Counted from the stretch's first letter, positions 1 to 6,497 are shown. The stretch: 45,929 nt of DNA from Oscillospiraceae bacterium (GCA_015064425.1 SVSF01000001.1:1-45929); one strand, 5' to 3'. Program-made: numbers and translations. Notes: generated by a model not told the origin, from the letters alone.

Positions 1-741
1 GGTGGTGCTGCACTATACAATGGTGAAGATTTCAGAGAAGGATTCGTTTGGTTTACCGAATGGGACAATCGCTTTGAAGGAGAGATAATCTGTGACGATT
101 GGGATAAAATTGCCGAATATAAAAAGATCTTTTCAGATAATCGCTTTGACATGGTTCTTTACACCTTGGAATCCGATGAAGAAATAAAAGATGAATTTTC
201 AAAGCGTGGTGTAACGATTGGTAATATCAATCGCCGTCAAAGCAATATCTATACGGGCGAGCCATATGTACTCACTCCCATAGAGGATATTACTATGCGA
301 CTTATAAAATATGATGACGTTGATCTTGTTGGGAAATTCTTTTCGGAAAGATATCCTGACAGGGGAAGTAATTCTCCGAGGTTAAAGTATTTGAAGCATG
401 AGCTTCATCAAAGAGATATTGTTGGCAATACAGAGCATTCCGTATTTATGTTCGGCATATTCAAAGGCAATCGTTTGATTGGAGTTAGTAACGGCGGATT
501 ACAGAACGCTCATGGATTTGTTATAAACAACTGTGTAGTAACTTCTGTTCTGCGCGAATATGAAACGGAGGAACTGTATCAATACGCTTTCAAATTTGTC
601 ACCAATGCTGCTCTTGAAAAAGGCGCGTTGCCGGTTGACGATACGCAAACGCCGAATACACCAAACGAAAACAAAAGTGGTATGTTTAACTCTACAGAAC
701 TTGGCTACCAAACTATCACCAATGTCTGCATCTTGAAATAA
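1..741 (+). CDS. GNAT-like protein, 5' end outside the window
   Basis: The frame is open from the first base to a TAA at 739-741, so this is the 3' part (246 codons) of a longer gene; the ATG at 151 has no good ribosome binding site and is probably internal. The last ~110 residues resemble the C-terminal half of a GNAT acetyltransferase: a strand with FKGNRLIGVSNGG, a helix near YQYAFKFVTNAALEKG, then an LGYQT-like end. The usual acetyl-CoA loop (R/QxxGxG/A) is not recognisable, so catalysis is uncertain. Arginine codons are largely CGN (CGC, CGT), whereas the following genes often use AGA. It ends in its own GC-rich terminator and faces the converging phosphatase gene. No substrate can be proposed. 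Confidence 0.55.
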   Translation, partial: GGAALYNGEDFREGFVWFTEWDNRFEGEIICDDWDKIAEYKKIFSDNRFDMVLYTLESDEEIKDEFSKRGVTIGNINRRQSNIYTGEPYVLTPIEDITMRLIKYDDVDLVGKFFSERYPDRGSNSPRLKYLKHELHQRDIVGNTEHSVFMFGIFKGNRLIGVSNGGLQNAHGFVINNCVVTSVLREYETEELYQYAFKFVTNAALEKGALPVDDTQTPNTPNENKSGMFNSTELGYQTITNVCILK

Positions 742-747
742 CTTTTC

Positions 748-772
748 GCCCCGCCTCGCGCGGGGCTTTTGT
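748..772 (+). terminator. Rho-independent terminator of the GNAT-like gene
   Basis: Seven-pair stem GCCCCGC (748-754) / GCGGGGC (760-766), five-base loop, then TTTTGTTTG. It starts six bases after the stop codon. Confidence 0.85.
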
Positions 773-786
773 TTGCTTTCTGCATA

Positions 787-816
787 TCAAAAGGCCACCA
801 CAAAAAACGTGGTGGC
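787..816 (-). terminator. Terminator of the met operon / gph
   Basis: Perfect eight-pair stem GCCACCAC (794-801) / GTGGTGGC (809-816) with a seven-base loop. On the minus strand it is followed by CTTTTGATA and lies about 48 bases after the phosphatase stop. The plus strand after it is also fairly T-rich (TGATTTCATTTT), so it may work in both directions. Confidence 0.75.
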
Positions 817-863
817 TGATTTCATTTTCCGCTAATTTTGCAGAGCCTCAAGTCAGACTTTTT

Positions 864-1514
864 TTATTTAAGCAATATTCTTTGCAGCTCTTTTACATTT
901 TTGGCAAAGGTTCTTGCTCCGCTATTCTTGAGTACGTCCGTATCGCGGTATCCCCATGTAACGGCTATGCAATCGATATCAGCGGCTTTTGCCGTTTCAA
1001 CGTCAACCTCGGAATCACCTACCATAACGGCGCTTGCCTTATCGGAGTTCAAATCAGAAAGTACCTTGTATACTATATCGGGGCAGGGCTTCTTTTTTAT
1101 TTCAGGTGAAGATCCGCAGGCAAGGTCGTACTTGCCATCAAAGAATTTTTTGCAAAGTTCTTTGGTCGCCGCATCAAATTTATTGGATATGACAGCGACT
1201 TTTATACCCTCCTTGCGAAGCTCGCTCAAAAGCTCGTTTACACCTTCGTATGCTTTGGTATTGTCATTACAATGGGCTTTGTAGTCACTTACGAAAAAAT
1301 TGAGAGCTTCTTCATAATTGGGATCTGATCTTCCCCCGGCTATGGCAAGAGCTACCAGGGATTCGACTCCGTTTCCTACAAATTTTCGAACTTCGTCCTC
1401 GCTTCTTTCGGGAAGCCCGAATCTTACAAGAGCTTTATTAAGGCTGTCCTTTATATCTTGGAGAGTGTAAAGGAGAGTGCCGTCAAGGTCGAATAGGACC
1501 GTATTATATTTCAT
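864..1514 (-). CDS. gph: HAD-superfamily hydrolase, phosphoglycolate phosphatase type
   Basis: 216 residues, the usual size for the Gph/PgmB branch. HAD motif I is near the N-terminus (FDLDGTLL, nucleophile Asp9 and acid/base Asp11), motif II is VISNK (about residue 110), the conserved Lys is in KKKPCPD, and motif IV is MVGDSEVD. The helical cap sits between motifs I and II, as in class C1 HADs. The position after DGTLL is Tyr where most Gph proteins have Asp or Val. It starts 12 bases after metI with a GAGG site, so it is co-transcribed with the methionine importer. The family removes phosphate from 2-phosphoglycolate or related small phosphates; the true substrate cannot be read from sequence and the link to methionine may be incidental. 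Confidence 0.85.
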   Translation of the reverse strand: MKYNTVLFDLDGTLLYTLQDIKDSLNKALVRFGLPERSEDEVRKFVGNGVESLVALAIAGGRSDPNYEEALNFFVSDYKAHCNDNTKAYEGVNELLSELRKEGIKVAVISNKFDAATKELCKKFFDGKYDLACGSSPEIKKKPCPDIVYKVLSDLNSDKASAVMVGDSEVDVETAKAADIDCIAVTWGYRDTDVLKNSGARTFAKNVKELQRILLK

Positions 1515-1526
1515 CTGATACCTCGC

Positions 1527-2207
1527 TCATTGGATACGCTTATCTGTCTTAACGGCTATACTCATTCCTATTTCCTGGAATATCTGTACAATTATCACAA
1601 GAAGAACGACCGTGATAAGCATTACGCTGTCAACGTAGCGGTAATAACCGTAGTTTATAGCGGCTGCGCCCAGACCTCCGCCTCCGACAAAGCCTGCCAT
1701 GGCAGTATATCCGAGAATGGTGGTTATTGCAATTGCAGCTCCTACGATAAGTGAGGGCTTTGCTTCGGGGAGAAGCACCTTATGTATTATCTTAAAATTA
1801 GAAGTACCCATAGACTGAGCAGCTTCGATAATACCACGGTCTACCTCTTTGAGGGATGACTCTACCATTCTTGCCACAAAGGGGGCAGCAGAAGCTACCA
1901 GCGGAACTATAGTAGCTGTAGGACCGAGAGTTGTTCCGACTATAGCGCGGGTGATCGGGAGTATCCACACGAGAAGGATAATGAATGGGATCGAACGGAG
2001 TATATTTACGATCACTCCCAGTATTTTATTGAAAGGAATACAGGGAGAGATACCCTCTGCATCGGTTACGTTGAGGAGTACTCCTACGGGAATACCTATG
2101 GCATATGCTGCGGCGGTAGATACGAGTACCATATAGAAGGTTTCAAAAATGCCCGTAACTATCATAACTCCGTATTTTGCAAAAAAATCAGCAACGGTTT
2201 CAATCAT
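1527..2207 (-). CDS. metI: D-/L-methionine ABC transporter permease MetI
   Basis: 226 residues with about five membrane segments, a normal MetI length. It begins with the family-typical periplasmic/N-terminal stretch and carries the EAA loop that docks on the ATPase (EAAQSMGTSNFKII, about residues 127-140), followed by LPEAKPSLIVG. Two copies form the membrane channel of the importer with two MetN and one MetQ. The ATG overlaps the end of metN by eight bases, consistent with coupled translation. The order metQ-metN-metI is a permutation of the common metN-metI-metQ. Expression should follow the methionine T-box upstream of metQ. Confidence 0.95.
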   Translation of the reverse strand: MIETVADFFAKYGVMIVTGIFETFYMVLVSTAAAYAIGIPVGVLLNVTDAEGISPCIPFNKILGVIVNILRSIPFIILLVWILPITRAIVGTTLGPTATIVPLVASAAPFVARMVESSLKEVDRGIIEAAQSMGTSNFKIIHKVLLPEAKPSLIVGAAIAITTILGYTAMAGFVGGGGLGAAAINYGYYRYVDSVMLITVVLLVIIVQIFQEIGMSIAVKTDKRIQ

Positions 2208-3207
2208 TGTCAGAATCCTCCTTTTCGTAACTTACTTTATGTGAATCAAGGAATGAAAGCATTTTCTTTGCCGTTTCGCGATCGTCCGGAAGCTTTATGA
2301 CCATCTGACCGTACACCTTGCCGTCAATAATATTTGTTTTTGCAAAAAGAATATTTGCGGGTGCACCTGTTTCCAAGATCATATTTGAAACTATGGGCTC
2401 GTTTGAGGATTCTCCGTCAAATACAAGTCTTATAGAATCATTTCCGATCTTTGCGCTTTCGTCCGGAACAATGAGCTGACGGGCAATGTCCGATCTGGGG
2501 TTGAAGAATACCTCGCGTACCTCTCCCGTTTCAACTATATTGCTATGGTCGATAACCGCAATCTTGTTGCATATTTTTTCTATTACCTTCATCTCATGGG
2601 TGATCACGATGATGGTAACTCCAAGCTTTTCATTGATACTCTTGAGGAGCTCAAGTATCTGCTTGGTGGTGTTGGGGTCAAGTGCAGATGTTGCTTCGTC
2701 ACAGAGAAGCACTTCGGGGTCTGTTGCGAGAGCACGTGCAATGGCTACTCTCTGTTTTTGACCGCCGGAAAGCTGTGAGGGGTAGGAGTTTATCCTGTCG
2801 GAAAGTCCAACAAGCTCAAGGAGCTCCATAGCTTTTGCCATAGCCTCTTTTTTCGGAACGCCTGCAACCTCAAGAGGGAAGCATACGTTTTTTATCGCCG
2901 TTCTCTGCTCAAGAAGGTTAAAGCTTTGGAATATCATACTCATAGATCTGCGGGCTTTAAGTACCTCACTGTGCGGAACAGAGCAAAGATCCTTTCCCTG
3001 AAATATGATCTTTCCTTCCGTAGGGCGCTCCAAAAGATTTATGCAGCGCACCAAGGTGGATTTACCTGCTCCGGAAAGACCTATAATACCGAAGATGTCG
3101 CCTCGTTTGATATCAAGAGAAATATCTTTGAGTGCAACTACCTCGTTTTTTTGATTTTGATTGAAGATTTTGGAAAGACCCTCTATCTTGATAATGGTGT
3201 CGTTCAT
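2200..3207 (-). CDS. metN: Methionine ABC transporter ATP-binding protein MetN
   Basis: 335 residues. The frame is open 27 codons further upstream, but the ATG at 3207 has GGAGG six bases ahead and starts the usual MetN N-terminus. Walker A is GLSGAGKST (residues 43-51), then a Q-loop (MIFQSF), signature LSGGQKQR, Walker B LLCDEATSALD and switch His (ITHEM). After about residue 255 comes a NIL domain, the ferredoxin-like C-terminal domain that binds methionine and shuts transport off (transinhibition) in characterised MetN. It powers uptake at the cytoplasmic face of MetI. It lies 103 bases after metQ, behind two strong hairpins. Confidence 0.96.
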   Translation of the reverse strand: MNDTIIKIEGLSKIFNQNQKNEVVALKDISLDIKRGDIFGIIGLSGAGKSTLVRCINLLERPTEGKIIFQGKDLCSVPHSEVLKARRSMSMIFQSFNLLEQRTAIKNVCFPLEVAGVPKKEAMAKAMELLELVGLSDRINSYPSQLSGGQKQRVAIARALATDPEVLLCDEATSALDPNTTKQILELLKSINEKLGVTIIVITHEMKVIEKICNKIAVIDHSNIVETGEVREVFFNPRSDIARQLIVPDESAKIGNDSIRLVFDGESSNEPIVSNMILETGAPANILFAKTNIIDGKVYGQMVIKLPDDRETAKKMLSFLDSHKVSYEKEDSDND

Positions 3208-3232
3208 TTCTACCTCCGTTGTTGAGCGTAAA

Positions 3233-3302
3233 ATGTTTGTACGAAGACGAAAAGTTTTCATCTCCGTACAAACATTTACAGCAGACACGTCTGCTGTAAA
3301 TG
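3233..3302 (-). other. Paired hairpins in the metQ-metN gap
   Basis: Two inverted repeats fill most of the 103-base gap. The first (nearest metQ) pairs 3273-3286 with 3289-3302 over 14 bases; the second pairs ATGTTTGTACG (3233-3243) with CGTACAAACAT (3265-3275) over 11 bases with a 21-base loop. They share bases 3273-3275, so they compete slightly. On the minus strand no good U-run follows either, so complete termination is unlikely. The likely effect is to protect the metQ 3' end or cause partial termination, giving more binding protein than MetN/MetI; this role is inferred. Confidence 0.6.
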
Positions 3303-3310
3303 CTTTTTTA

Positions 3311-4120
3311 TCAGAATATCGCTACTACTGAACCTGCATACTTTTCGTCGATAAATTTACGTACGGTTTCAGTTTTGAGAGCCTTGATAAGCGCCTGTAC
3401 CTTTTCGGAGTTCTCGTTGCCTTCTTTAACAACGATAACGTTTGCATAGGTCTGAGCCGCATCGGACTTTGCATCTTCTGTAGCGAGAGCATCCTTAACG
3501 GTGAGACCGCCCTGGATAGCATAGTTTCCGTTAATTATAGCGTAGTCAACATCTTCAAGAGAACGAACGAGCTGAGCTGCTTCTATCTCCTTGATCTCAA
3601 GATTAAGCTTGTTTTCTACGATGTCGAGAACAGTTGCGTTAAAGCCTGCTTCAGCGTTGAGCTTGATGTATCCGAGACTTTCGAGGAGCTTAAGAGCTCT
3701 TGCTTCGTTGGAACCATCGTTGGGAACGGAGATCACGGAACCTTCCTTGATCTCGTCGAGAGATTTAAGCTTACCTGCATAGAGTCCAAAGGGCTCATAG
3801 TGGATAGCTGCAACAGAAACAAGGTGAGTACCCTTTTCTGCATTAAAGGTGTCGAGATAAGGCTGGTGCTGGAAATAGTTGGCATCGAGAGTGCCGTCTT
3901 CTGTTGCCGTATTGGGAATAACGTAATCGTTGTACTCAACTACTTTAAGTGTGTAGCCCTCAGCTTTAAGTGCTTCGCTTACTGCATTAAGTATCTCTGC
4001 ATGGGGAGTTACGCTTGCGCCCACGGTGATGGTCTTGCTGTCATCTGCAGTACTTCCGCAGCCTGCAAATGCAAGAACTATGAAGAGTGCTGTAAAAATG
4101 AGTGATAATGTTTTTTTCAT
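3311..4120 (-). CDS. metQ: Methionine-binding lipoprotein MetQ (NlpA family)
   Basis: 269 residues. The ATG at 4120 is chosen because GGAGG lies eight bases ahead and it begins a lipoprotein signal: MKK, a hydrophobic core and lipobox FAGC with Cys21 as the lipidated residue. The open frame upstream of it is T-box leader. The body is a typical NlpA fold: TVGASVTPHAEIL, then DGTLDANYFQHQPYLD and AIHYEPFGLYAGK, which contribute to the methionine pocket in this family. Lgt, encoded at 19074-20126, would lipidate it. First gene of metQ-metN-metI-gph. Confidence 0.95.
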   Translation of the reverse strand: MKKTLSLIFTALFIVLAFAGCGSTADDSKTITVGASVTPHAEILNAVSEALKAEGYTLKVVEYNDYVIPNTATEDGTLDANYFQHQPYLDTFNAEKGTHLVSVAAIHYEPFGLYAGKLKSLDEIKEGSVISVPNDGSNEARALKLLESLGYIKLNAEAGFNATVLDIVENKLNLEIKEIEAAQLVRSLEDVDYAIINGNYAIQGGLTVKDALATEDAKSDAAQTYANVIVVKEGNENSEKVQALIKALKTETVRKFIDEKYAGSVVAIF

Positions 4121-4145
4121 GTTGTATACCTCCAAAATGATTTTT

Positions 4146-4183
4146 AAAATATAAAAACTCCCGCCCCGTAAAAGGACGAGAGT
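4146..4183 (-). terminator. T-box terminator
   Basis: On the minus strand, ACTCTCGTCC (4183-4174) pairs with GGGCGGGAGT (4166-4157) over ten pairs including G-U, seven-base loop, followed by TTTTATATTTT. It overlaps the antiterminator strand of the T-box and ends about 25 bases before the metQ start. Confidence 0.85.
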
Positions 4184-4420
4184 CAATAGACTTCGTGTTA
4201 CCACCTTTAATTCGTCTTATCCTCGCGGATGAGACCTCTGTCGGTATCTGACAATACCCTGCGCTGTAATGGGCGCCCCCATCATAGCCTAAGCTTACGC
4301 TGTCGGTATGCGGCTCCGAGACCATCTTCGAAGGGCTATTCTGTACTCCTTTTCAGCTGCCGGAGCTCTCTGTAACATATCTTCCAATCTACTCTTCTCT
4401 TCATTGCCTTTATATATCAA
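4146..4420 (-). promoter_or_regulatory. T-box riboswitch, methionine type, upstream of metQ
   Basis: Reading the minus strand, the leader has the AGAGAG AG-box and apical CTCC...GGAG stem of T-box stem I, a candidate ATG specifier at 4325-4323 in the context GAAG-ATG-G, and the T-box core AAAGGTGGTAACACG at 4208-4194 (variant of AGGGTGGNACCGCG). Its AAAGG can pair with CCTTT of the terminator 5' arm to form the antiterminator. The bulge reads UGGU, whose last U predicts a tRNA with A73, as in tRNA-Met. With uncharged tRNA-Met bound, the terminator at 4146-4183 would not form and the importer is expressed. Confidence 0.88.
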
Positions 4421-4425
4421 CTCGA

Positions 4426-4454
4426 ATTATAACACTCATTTATAACTTTGTCAA
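4426..4454 (-). promoter_or_regulatory. Sigma-A promoter of the metQNI operon
   Basis: Perfect consensus: TTGACA (4454-4449), 17-base spacer, TATAAT (4431-4426). Transcription would start near 4419, just ahead of T-box stem I. A fully consensus promoter fits control at the level of attenuation instead of initiation. Confidence 0.92.
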
Positions 4455-4480
4455 GTGTTTATTTTTTTATTTTTTCAGGA

Positions 4481-4513
4481 AAATAAAAGATCCGAGTCAA
4501 AAGACTCGGATCT
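4481..4513 (-). terminator. Terminator of the tRNA-Arg/tRNA-His unit
   Basis: Perfect 11-pair stem AGATCCGAGTC/GACTCGGATCT (4513-4503 with 4498-4488), four-base loop, followed on the minus strand by TTTTATTTT. It begins four bases after the CCA end of tRNA-His and lies just upstream of the metQ promoter. Confidence 0.92.
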
Positions 4514-4516
4514 CGA

Positions 4517-4594
4517 TGGGGTGGATGATGGGACTCAAACCCACGACCTCCAGGGCCACAACCTGGCGCGCTAATCAACTGCGCCACATCCACC
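4517..4594 (-). tRNA. tRNA-His (anticodon GTG), CCA encoded
   Basis: Cloverleaf on the minus strand: acceptor GTGGATG/CATCCAC, D stem GCGC/GCGC, anticodon stem CCAGG/CCTGG with loop TTGTGGC (anticodon GTG), T stem GTGGG/CCCAT. G-1 (4594) and C73 (4520), the His identity pair, and CCA (4519-4517) are all encoded. The D loop is AGTTGATTA (G18, A19) and the T loop TTTGAGT (T56), so the normally invariant G19-C56 elbow pair reads A19-U56 here. The 5' end abuts the CCA of tRNA-Arg with no spacer. Confidence 0.96.
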
Positions 4595-4671
4595 TGGCGT
4601 ACCTTGAGGGACTCGAACCCCCGACCTACTGCTTAGAAGGCAGTTGCTCTATCCAGCTGAGCTAAAGGTAC
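4595..4671 (-). tRNA. tRNA-Arg (anticodon TCT), CCA encoded
   Basis: Minus-strand cloverleaf: acceptor GTACCTT/AAGGTAC, D loop with G18 G19, anticodon stem ACTGC/GCAGT with loop CTTCTAA (anticodon TCT, reads AGA/AGG), T loop TTCGAGT, discriminator G (4598), CCA 4597-4595. AGA is a frequent arginine codon in the surrounding genes. First of the two-tRNA transcript. Confidence 0.97.
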
Positions 4672-4715
4672 ATATCTAAGCTGACAAAATACACTTTCCT
4701 TTTGTCACGGCTAAT

Positions 4716-4744
4716 ATTATAACATAGGGTCTTTCGTTTGTCAA
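4716..4744 (-). promoter_or_regulatory. Sigma-A promoter of the tRNA unit
   Basis: TTGACA (4744-4739), 17-base spacer, TATAAT (4721-4716), a perfect consensus as expected for tRNA genes. Between it and the tRNA the leader has an eight-pair inverted repeat TGACAAAA/TTTTGTCA (4707-4700 and 4689-4682). Confidence 0.93.
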
Positions 4745-4792
4745 GGAGATTTTTAATCTTTTTTAAAAGTATTATTACGGATAGCTTACATT

Positions 4793-4835
4793 GAAAAAAT
4801 ATCCCTCGCAGAAGCGTAAAAAGCTTATGCGAGGG
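4793..4835 (-). terminator. Terminator of the desulfurase-like gene
   Basis: Stem CCCTCGCA (4835-4828 read on the minus strand) with TGCGAGGG (4810-4803), inner AAGC/GCTT pairing, then ATATTTTTTC. It lies about 24 bases after the stop at 4859. Confidence 0.88.
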
Positions 4836-4858
4836 TAATAAAAGGGAGCGTTGCGAAG

Positions 4859-5992
4859 TCATACGATCTCTCTAAGCTTCCTTATAAGGCATTCCGCATC
4901 CGTAAGACTGTTAAATATGCCGAAGCTTACTCTTACGGCACCGTCCGCACCGGTCTTGAGATAGTTGTGAGCGAGAGGAGCGCAGTGAAATCCTCCTCTT
5001 ACGCATATTCCCGCCTTATCAAGTTCTTCGGATACTTTTATGGGACTGACATTTCTTTTGTTGAACAGTACAGTTCCGCCTTCTTTTATTTCCGGATCAT
5101 AAAGAATGGTATCCGATGAATTTAAAAGCATATACCTCAGTCTGTTACCGAGATAGGTTTCATGCTCGGATATCGTATCAAGTCCCAGCCTTCTTACTGT
5201 TTTTATTCCCTCGTACAGTCCTGCGATGCCGGGAGTATTAAGAGTCCCACCCTCAAATCTTTCCGGTAAAAATGACGGCATATCTCTGTCGGATGAATTT
5301 ATGCCGCCGCCACCGCTTATAAGAGTGGAAAGGTTTTTTGATATATCTTTATACTTATCCGAGAATAGAAGGATCCCCGTACCTTGCGGCCCGTAAAGAG
5401 CCTTATGCCCCGGAGCGCATATGGCATCCGCATATCGGATATCTACGTCCCAAATTCCCGCACTCTGCGCCGCGTCCAAAATAAAGGTAATATTTTTTTC
5501 TTGGCAAAGAGCAGCTATGCGCTCTACGGGGAGCGTTCTTGAGCATACGTTCGAGCTGTGGGAACAAATGAGCATTTTTGTATTCGGGCGTATAAGAGAC
5601 CGTATCTCTTTTATTATTTCGTCCTCAGTGCCGAAAGCATTGAATATACTGTAACTCACGTTCTGTGATGCAAGGGCGTAAACGGGCCGCAAAACGGAGT
5701 TATGATCCATATTGGACACTATCACGTGAGAATATCTTTTTGCAAAGGCATTGATTGCTATATTCAAGGCATAAGTCGTGTTCTGGGTGAAAACAATGTT
5801 TTCAGGACTGTCGGAATGGAAAAGAGCCGCTGCTTCCTCTCTGCATTGGTATATTTTTTTTGACGATGCCAATGCAAGACGGTGAGAGCCTCTGCCGGGA
5901 TTTCCGCAATAGTTGCTCATACATCTTTCTACTTCGTAGATTACGGATTTTGGTTTGGGAAAGCTTGTCGCGGCATTATCCAGATATACCAT
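4859..5992 (-). CDS. Cysteine-desulfurase-like class V aminotransferase
   Basis: 377 residues, PLP enzyme of the NifS/SufS fold, closest in layout to the EF2568-type subfamily (TIGR01977). The N-terminus is YLDNAATSFPKP; the PLP-binding lysine is in APGHKALYGPQGTG; PLP contacts include ILDAAQSAG; the candidate persulfide cysteine is in RGGFHCAPLAH near the C-terminus. Such enzymes take sulfur from cysteine (or selenium from selenocysteine) as an enzyme-bound persulfide. It starts ten bases after a DUF3343 gene, with GAGG ahead of its ATG. This pairing recurs in Clostridia and suggests DUF3343 is its acceptor, which is inference. No IscU/SufU scaffold is adjacent, so general Fe-S assembly is not indicated. 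Confidence 0.88.
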   Translation of the reverse strand: MVYLDNAATSFPKPKSVIYEVERCMSNYCGNPGRGSHRLALASSKKIYQCREEAAALFHSDSPENIVFTQNTTYALNIAINAFAKRYSHVIVSNMDHNSVLRPVYALASQNVSYSIFNAFGTEDEIIKEIRSLIRPNTKMLICSHSSNVCSRTLPVERIAALCQEKNITFILDAAQSAGIWDVDIRYADAICAPGHKALYGPQGTGILLFSDKYKDISKNLSTLISGGGGINSSDRDMPSFLPERFEGGTLNTPGIAGLYEGIKTVRRLGLDTISEHETYLGNRLRYMLLNSSDTILYDPEIKEGGTVLFNKRNVSPIKVSEELDKAGICVRGGFHCAPLAHNYLKTGADGAVRVSFGIFNSLTDAECLIRKLREIV

Positions 5993-6002
5993 ATTGACCT
6001 CT

Positions 6003-6224
6003 CTAACGTAATATATCGGAATATTTTATTCCGTATCTTGATAGTATCCTATCCGCATTGCTAAGGTCTCCTTCACTGATGCTGAGGCCGAAAGAACATC
6101 CTTTTTTTGTTCTTCTTGGGTCCACACTTACCACGCGGGACGGTACTGCAAAGGTCTCAAGTGTCTTTTGCGCTTTCAGAGCAAGAGTCTGTGAATATAC
6201 GGTCAGTACTGCTTGTTTTTTCAT
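6003..6224 (-). CDS. DUF3343 putative sulfur/selenium carrier
   Basis: 73 residues. The ATG at 6224 (MKKQAVLTVYSQ) is preferred; an in-frame ATG at 6278 has no ribosome binding site and would add a low-value 18-residue stretch. DUF3343 proteins are small and predicted to be Se/S carriers; the single conserved cysteine is in KKGCSFGLSI (about residue 42), after the VDPRRT segment. A C-terminal Cys-free helix (SRYGIKYSDI) follows. Its GGAGG lies 11 bases ahead of the ATG and inside an inverted repeat (6236-6271). Adjacent to the desulfurase-like gene, so it is the most likely partner to receive persulfide sulfur or selenium; the function is not experimentally settled as far as I know. Confidence 0.8.
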   Translation of the reverse strand: MKKQAVLTVYSQTLALKAQKTLETFAVPSRVVSVDPRRTKKGCSFGLSISEGDLSNADRILSRYGIKYSDILR

Positions 6225-6235
6225 AAAAATTTTAA

Positions 6236-6271
6236 CCTCCCTCGCTACAGCATATGCCGTTGCGCGGGAGG
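6236..6271 (-). promoter_or_regulatory. Hairpin covering the ribosome binding site of the DUF3343 gene
   Basis: On the minus strand CCTCCCGCGC... pairs with ...GCGAGGGAGG (6271-6262 with 6245-6236) with one mismatch; the loop holds a GCATATGC palindrome. The GGAGG that should start DUF3343 translation lies in the 3' arm. After the arm comes TTAAAATTTTT, so it could also act as a weak attenuator. Confidence 0.5.
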
Positions 6272-6284
6272 TGTTCATTACTTA

Positions 6285-6497
6285 TCAGAGAAGAAGATCT
6301 TCCTTATTGAGTTTGGGGAGCGGAGGCTGGGGTCTGGGTACCCTCTTAAGCGGGTCGTAAAAAAACTTCTTGCAGCTATATTCCATATTTACAATACCTT
6401 TTTTACTGCACAGAACATTCTCTTTGTCATTGATGGGGATACAATGCTCGCAGAACATACATATTCTTGGCAATTCATTGTTGTTTGTGTTTTTCAT
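6285..6497 (-). CDS. Small four-cysteine protein, putative metal-binding
   Basis: 70 residues from the ATG at 6497, which has AGGAG six bases ahead (an ATG at 6518 is less well placed). After a polar start it has CMFCEHC (cysteines about 13, 16 and 19), then LCSKKG and YSCKKFFYDP, then a basic, proline-rich tail (PLKRVPRPQPPLPKL). Five cysteines in three clusters look like a zinc- or Fe-S-binding knuckle. I recognise the CxxCxxC...C...CKKFxYDPLKR pattern as a recurrent clostridial unknown but no assigned function. It lies between ylbJ and the DUF3343/desulfurase pair on the same strand; a TATAAT-like box at 6541-6536 may be its own promoter. Confidence 0.7.
   Translation of the reverse strand: MKNTNNNELPRICMFCEHCIPINDKENVLCSKKGIVNMEYSCKKFFYDPLKRVPRPQPPLPKLNKEDLLL

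Noticed and set aside
3273..3309. Plus-strand hairpin followed by TTTTTT looks like a terminator
   Set aside because: No plus-strand gene lies upstream of it; I read it as part of the minus-strand metQ-metN hairpins.
4041..4325. Open frame on the minus strand across the metQ leader
   Set aside because: It lies over the T-box and its terminator; no ribosome binding site, and the RNA features explain the sequence.
4662..4862. Open frame on the minus strand reaching into tRNA-Arg
   Set aside because: It crosses a terminator, a consensus promoter and the tRNA 5' end.
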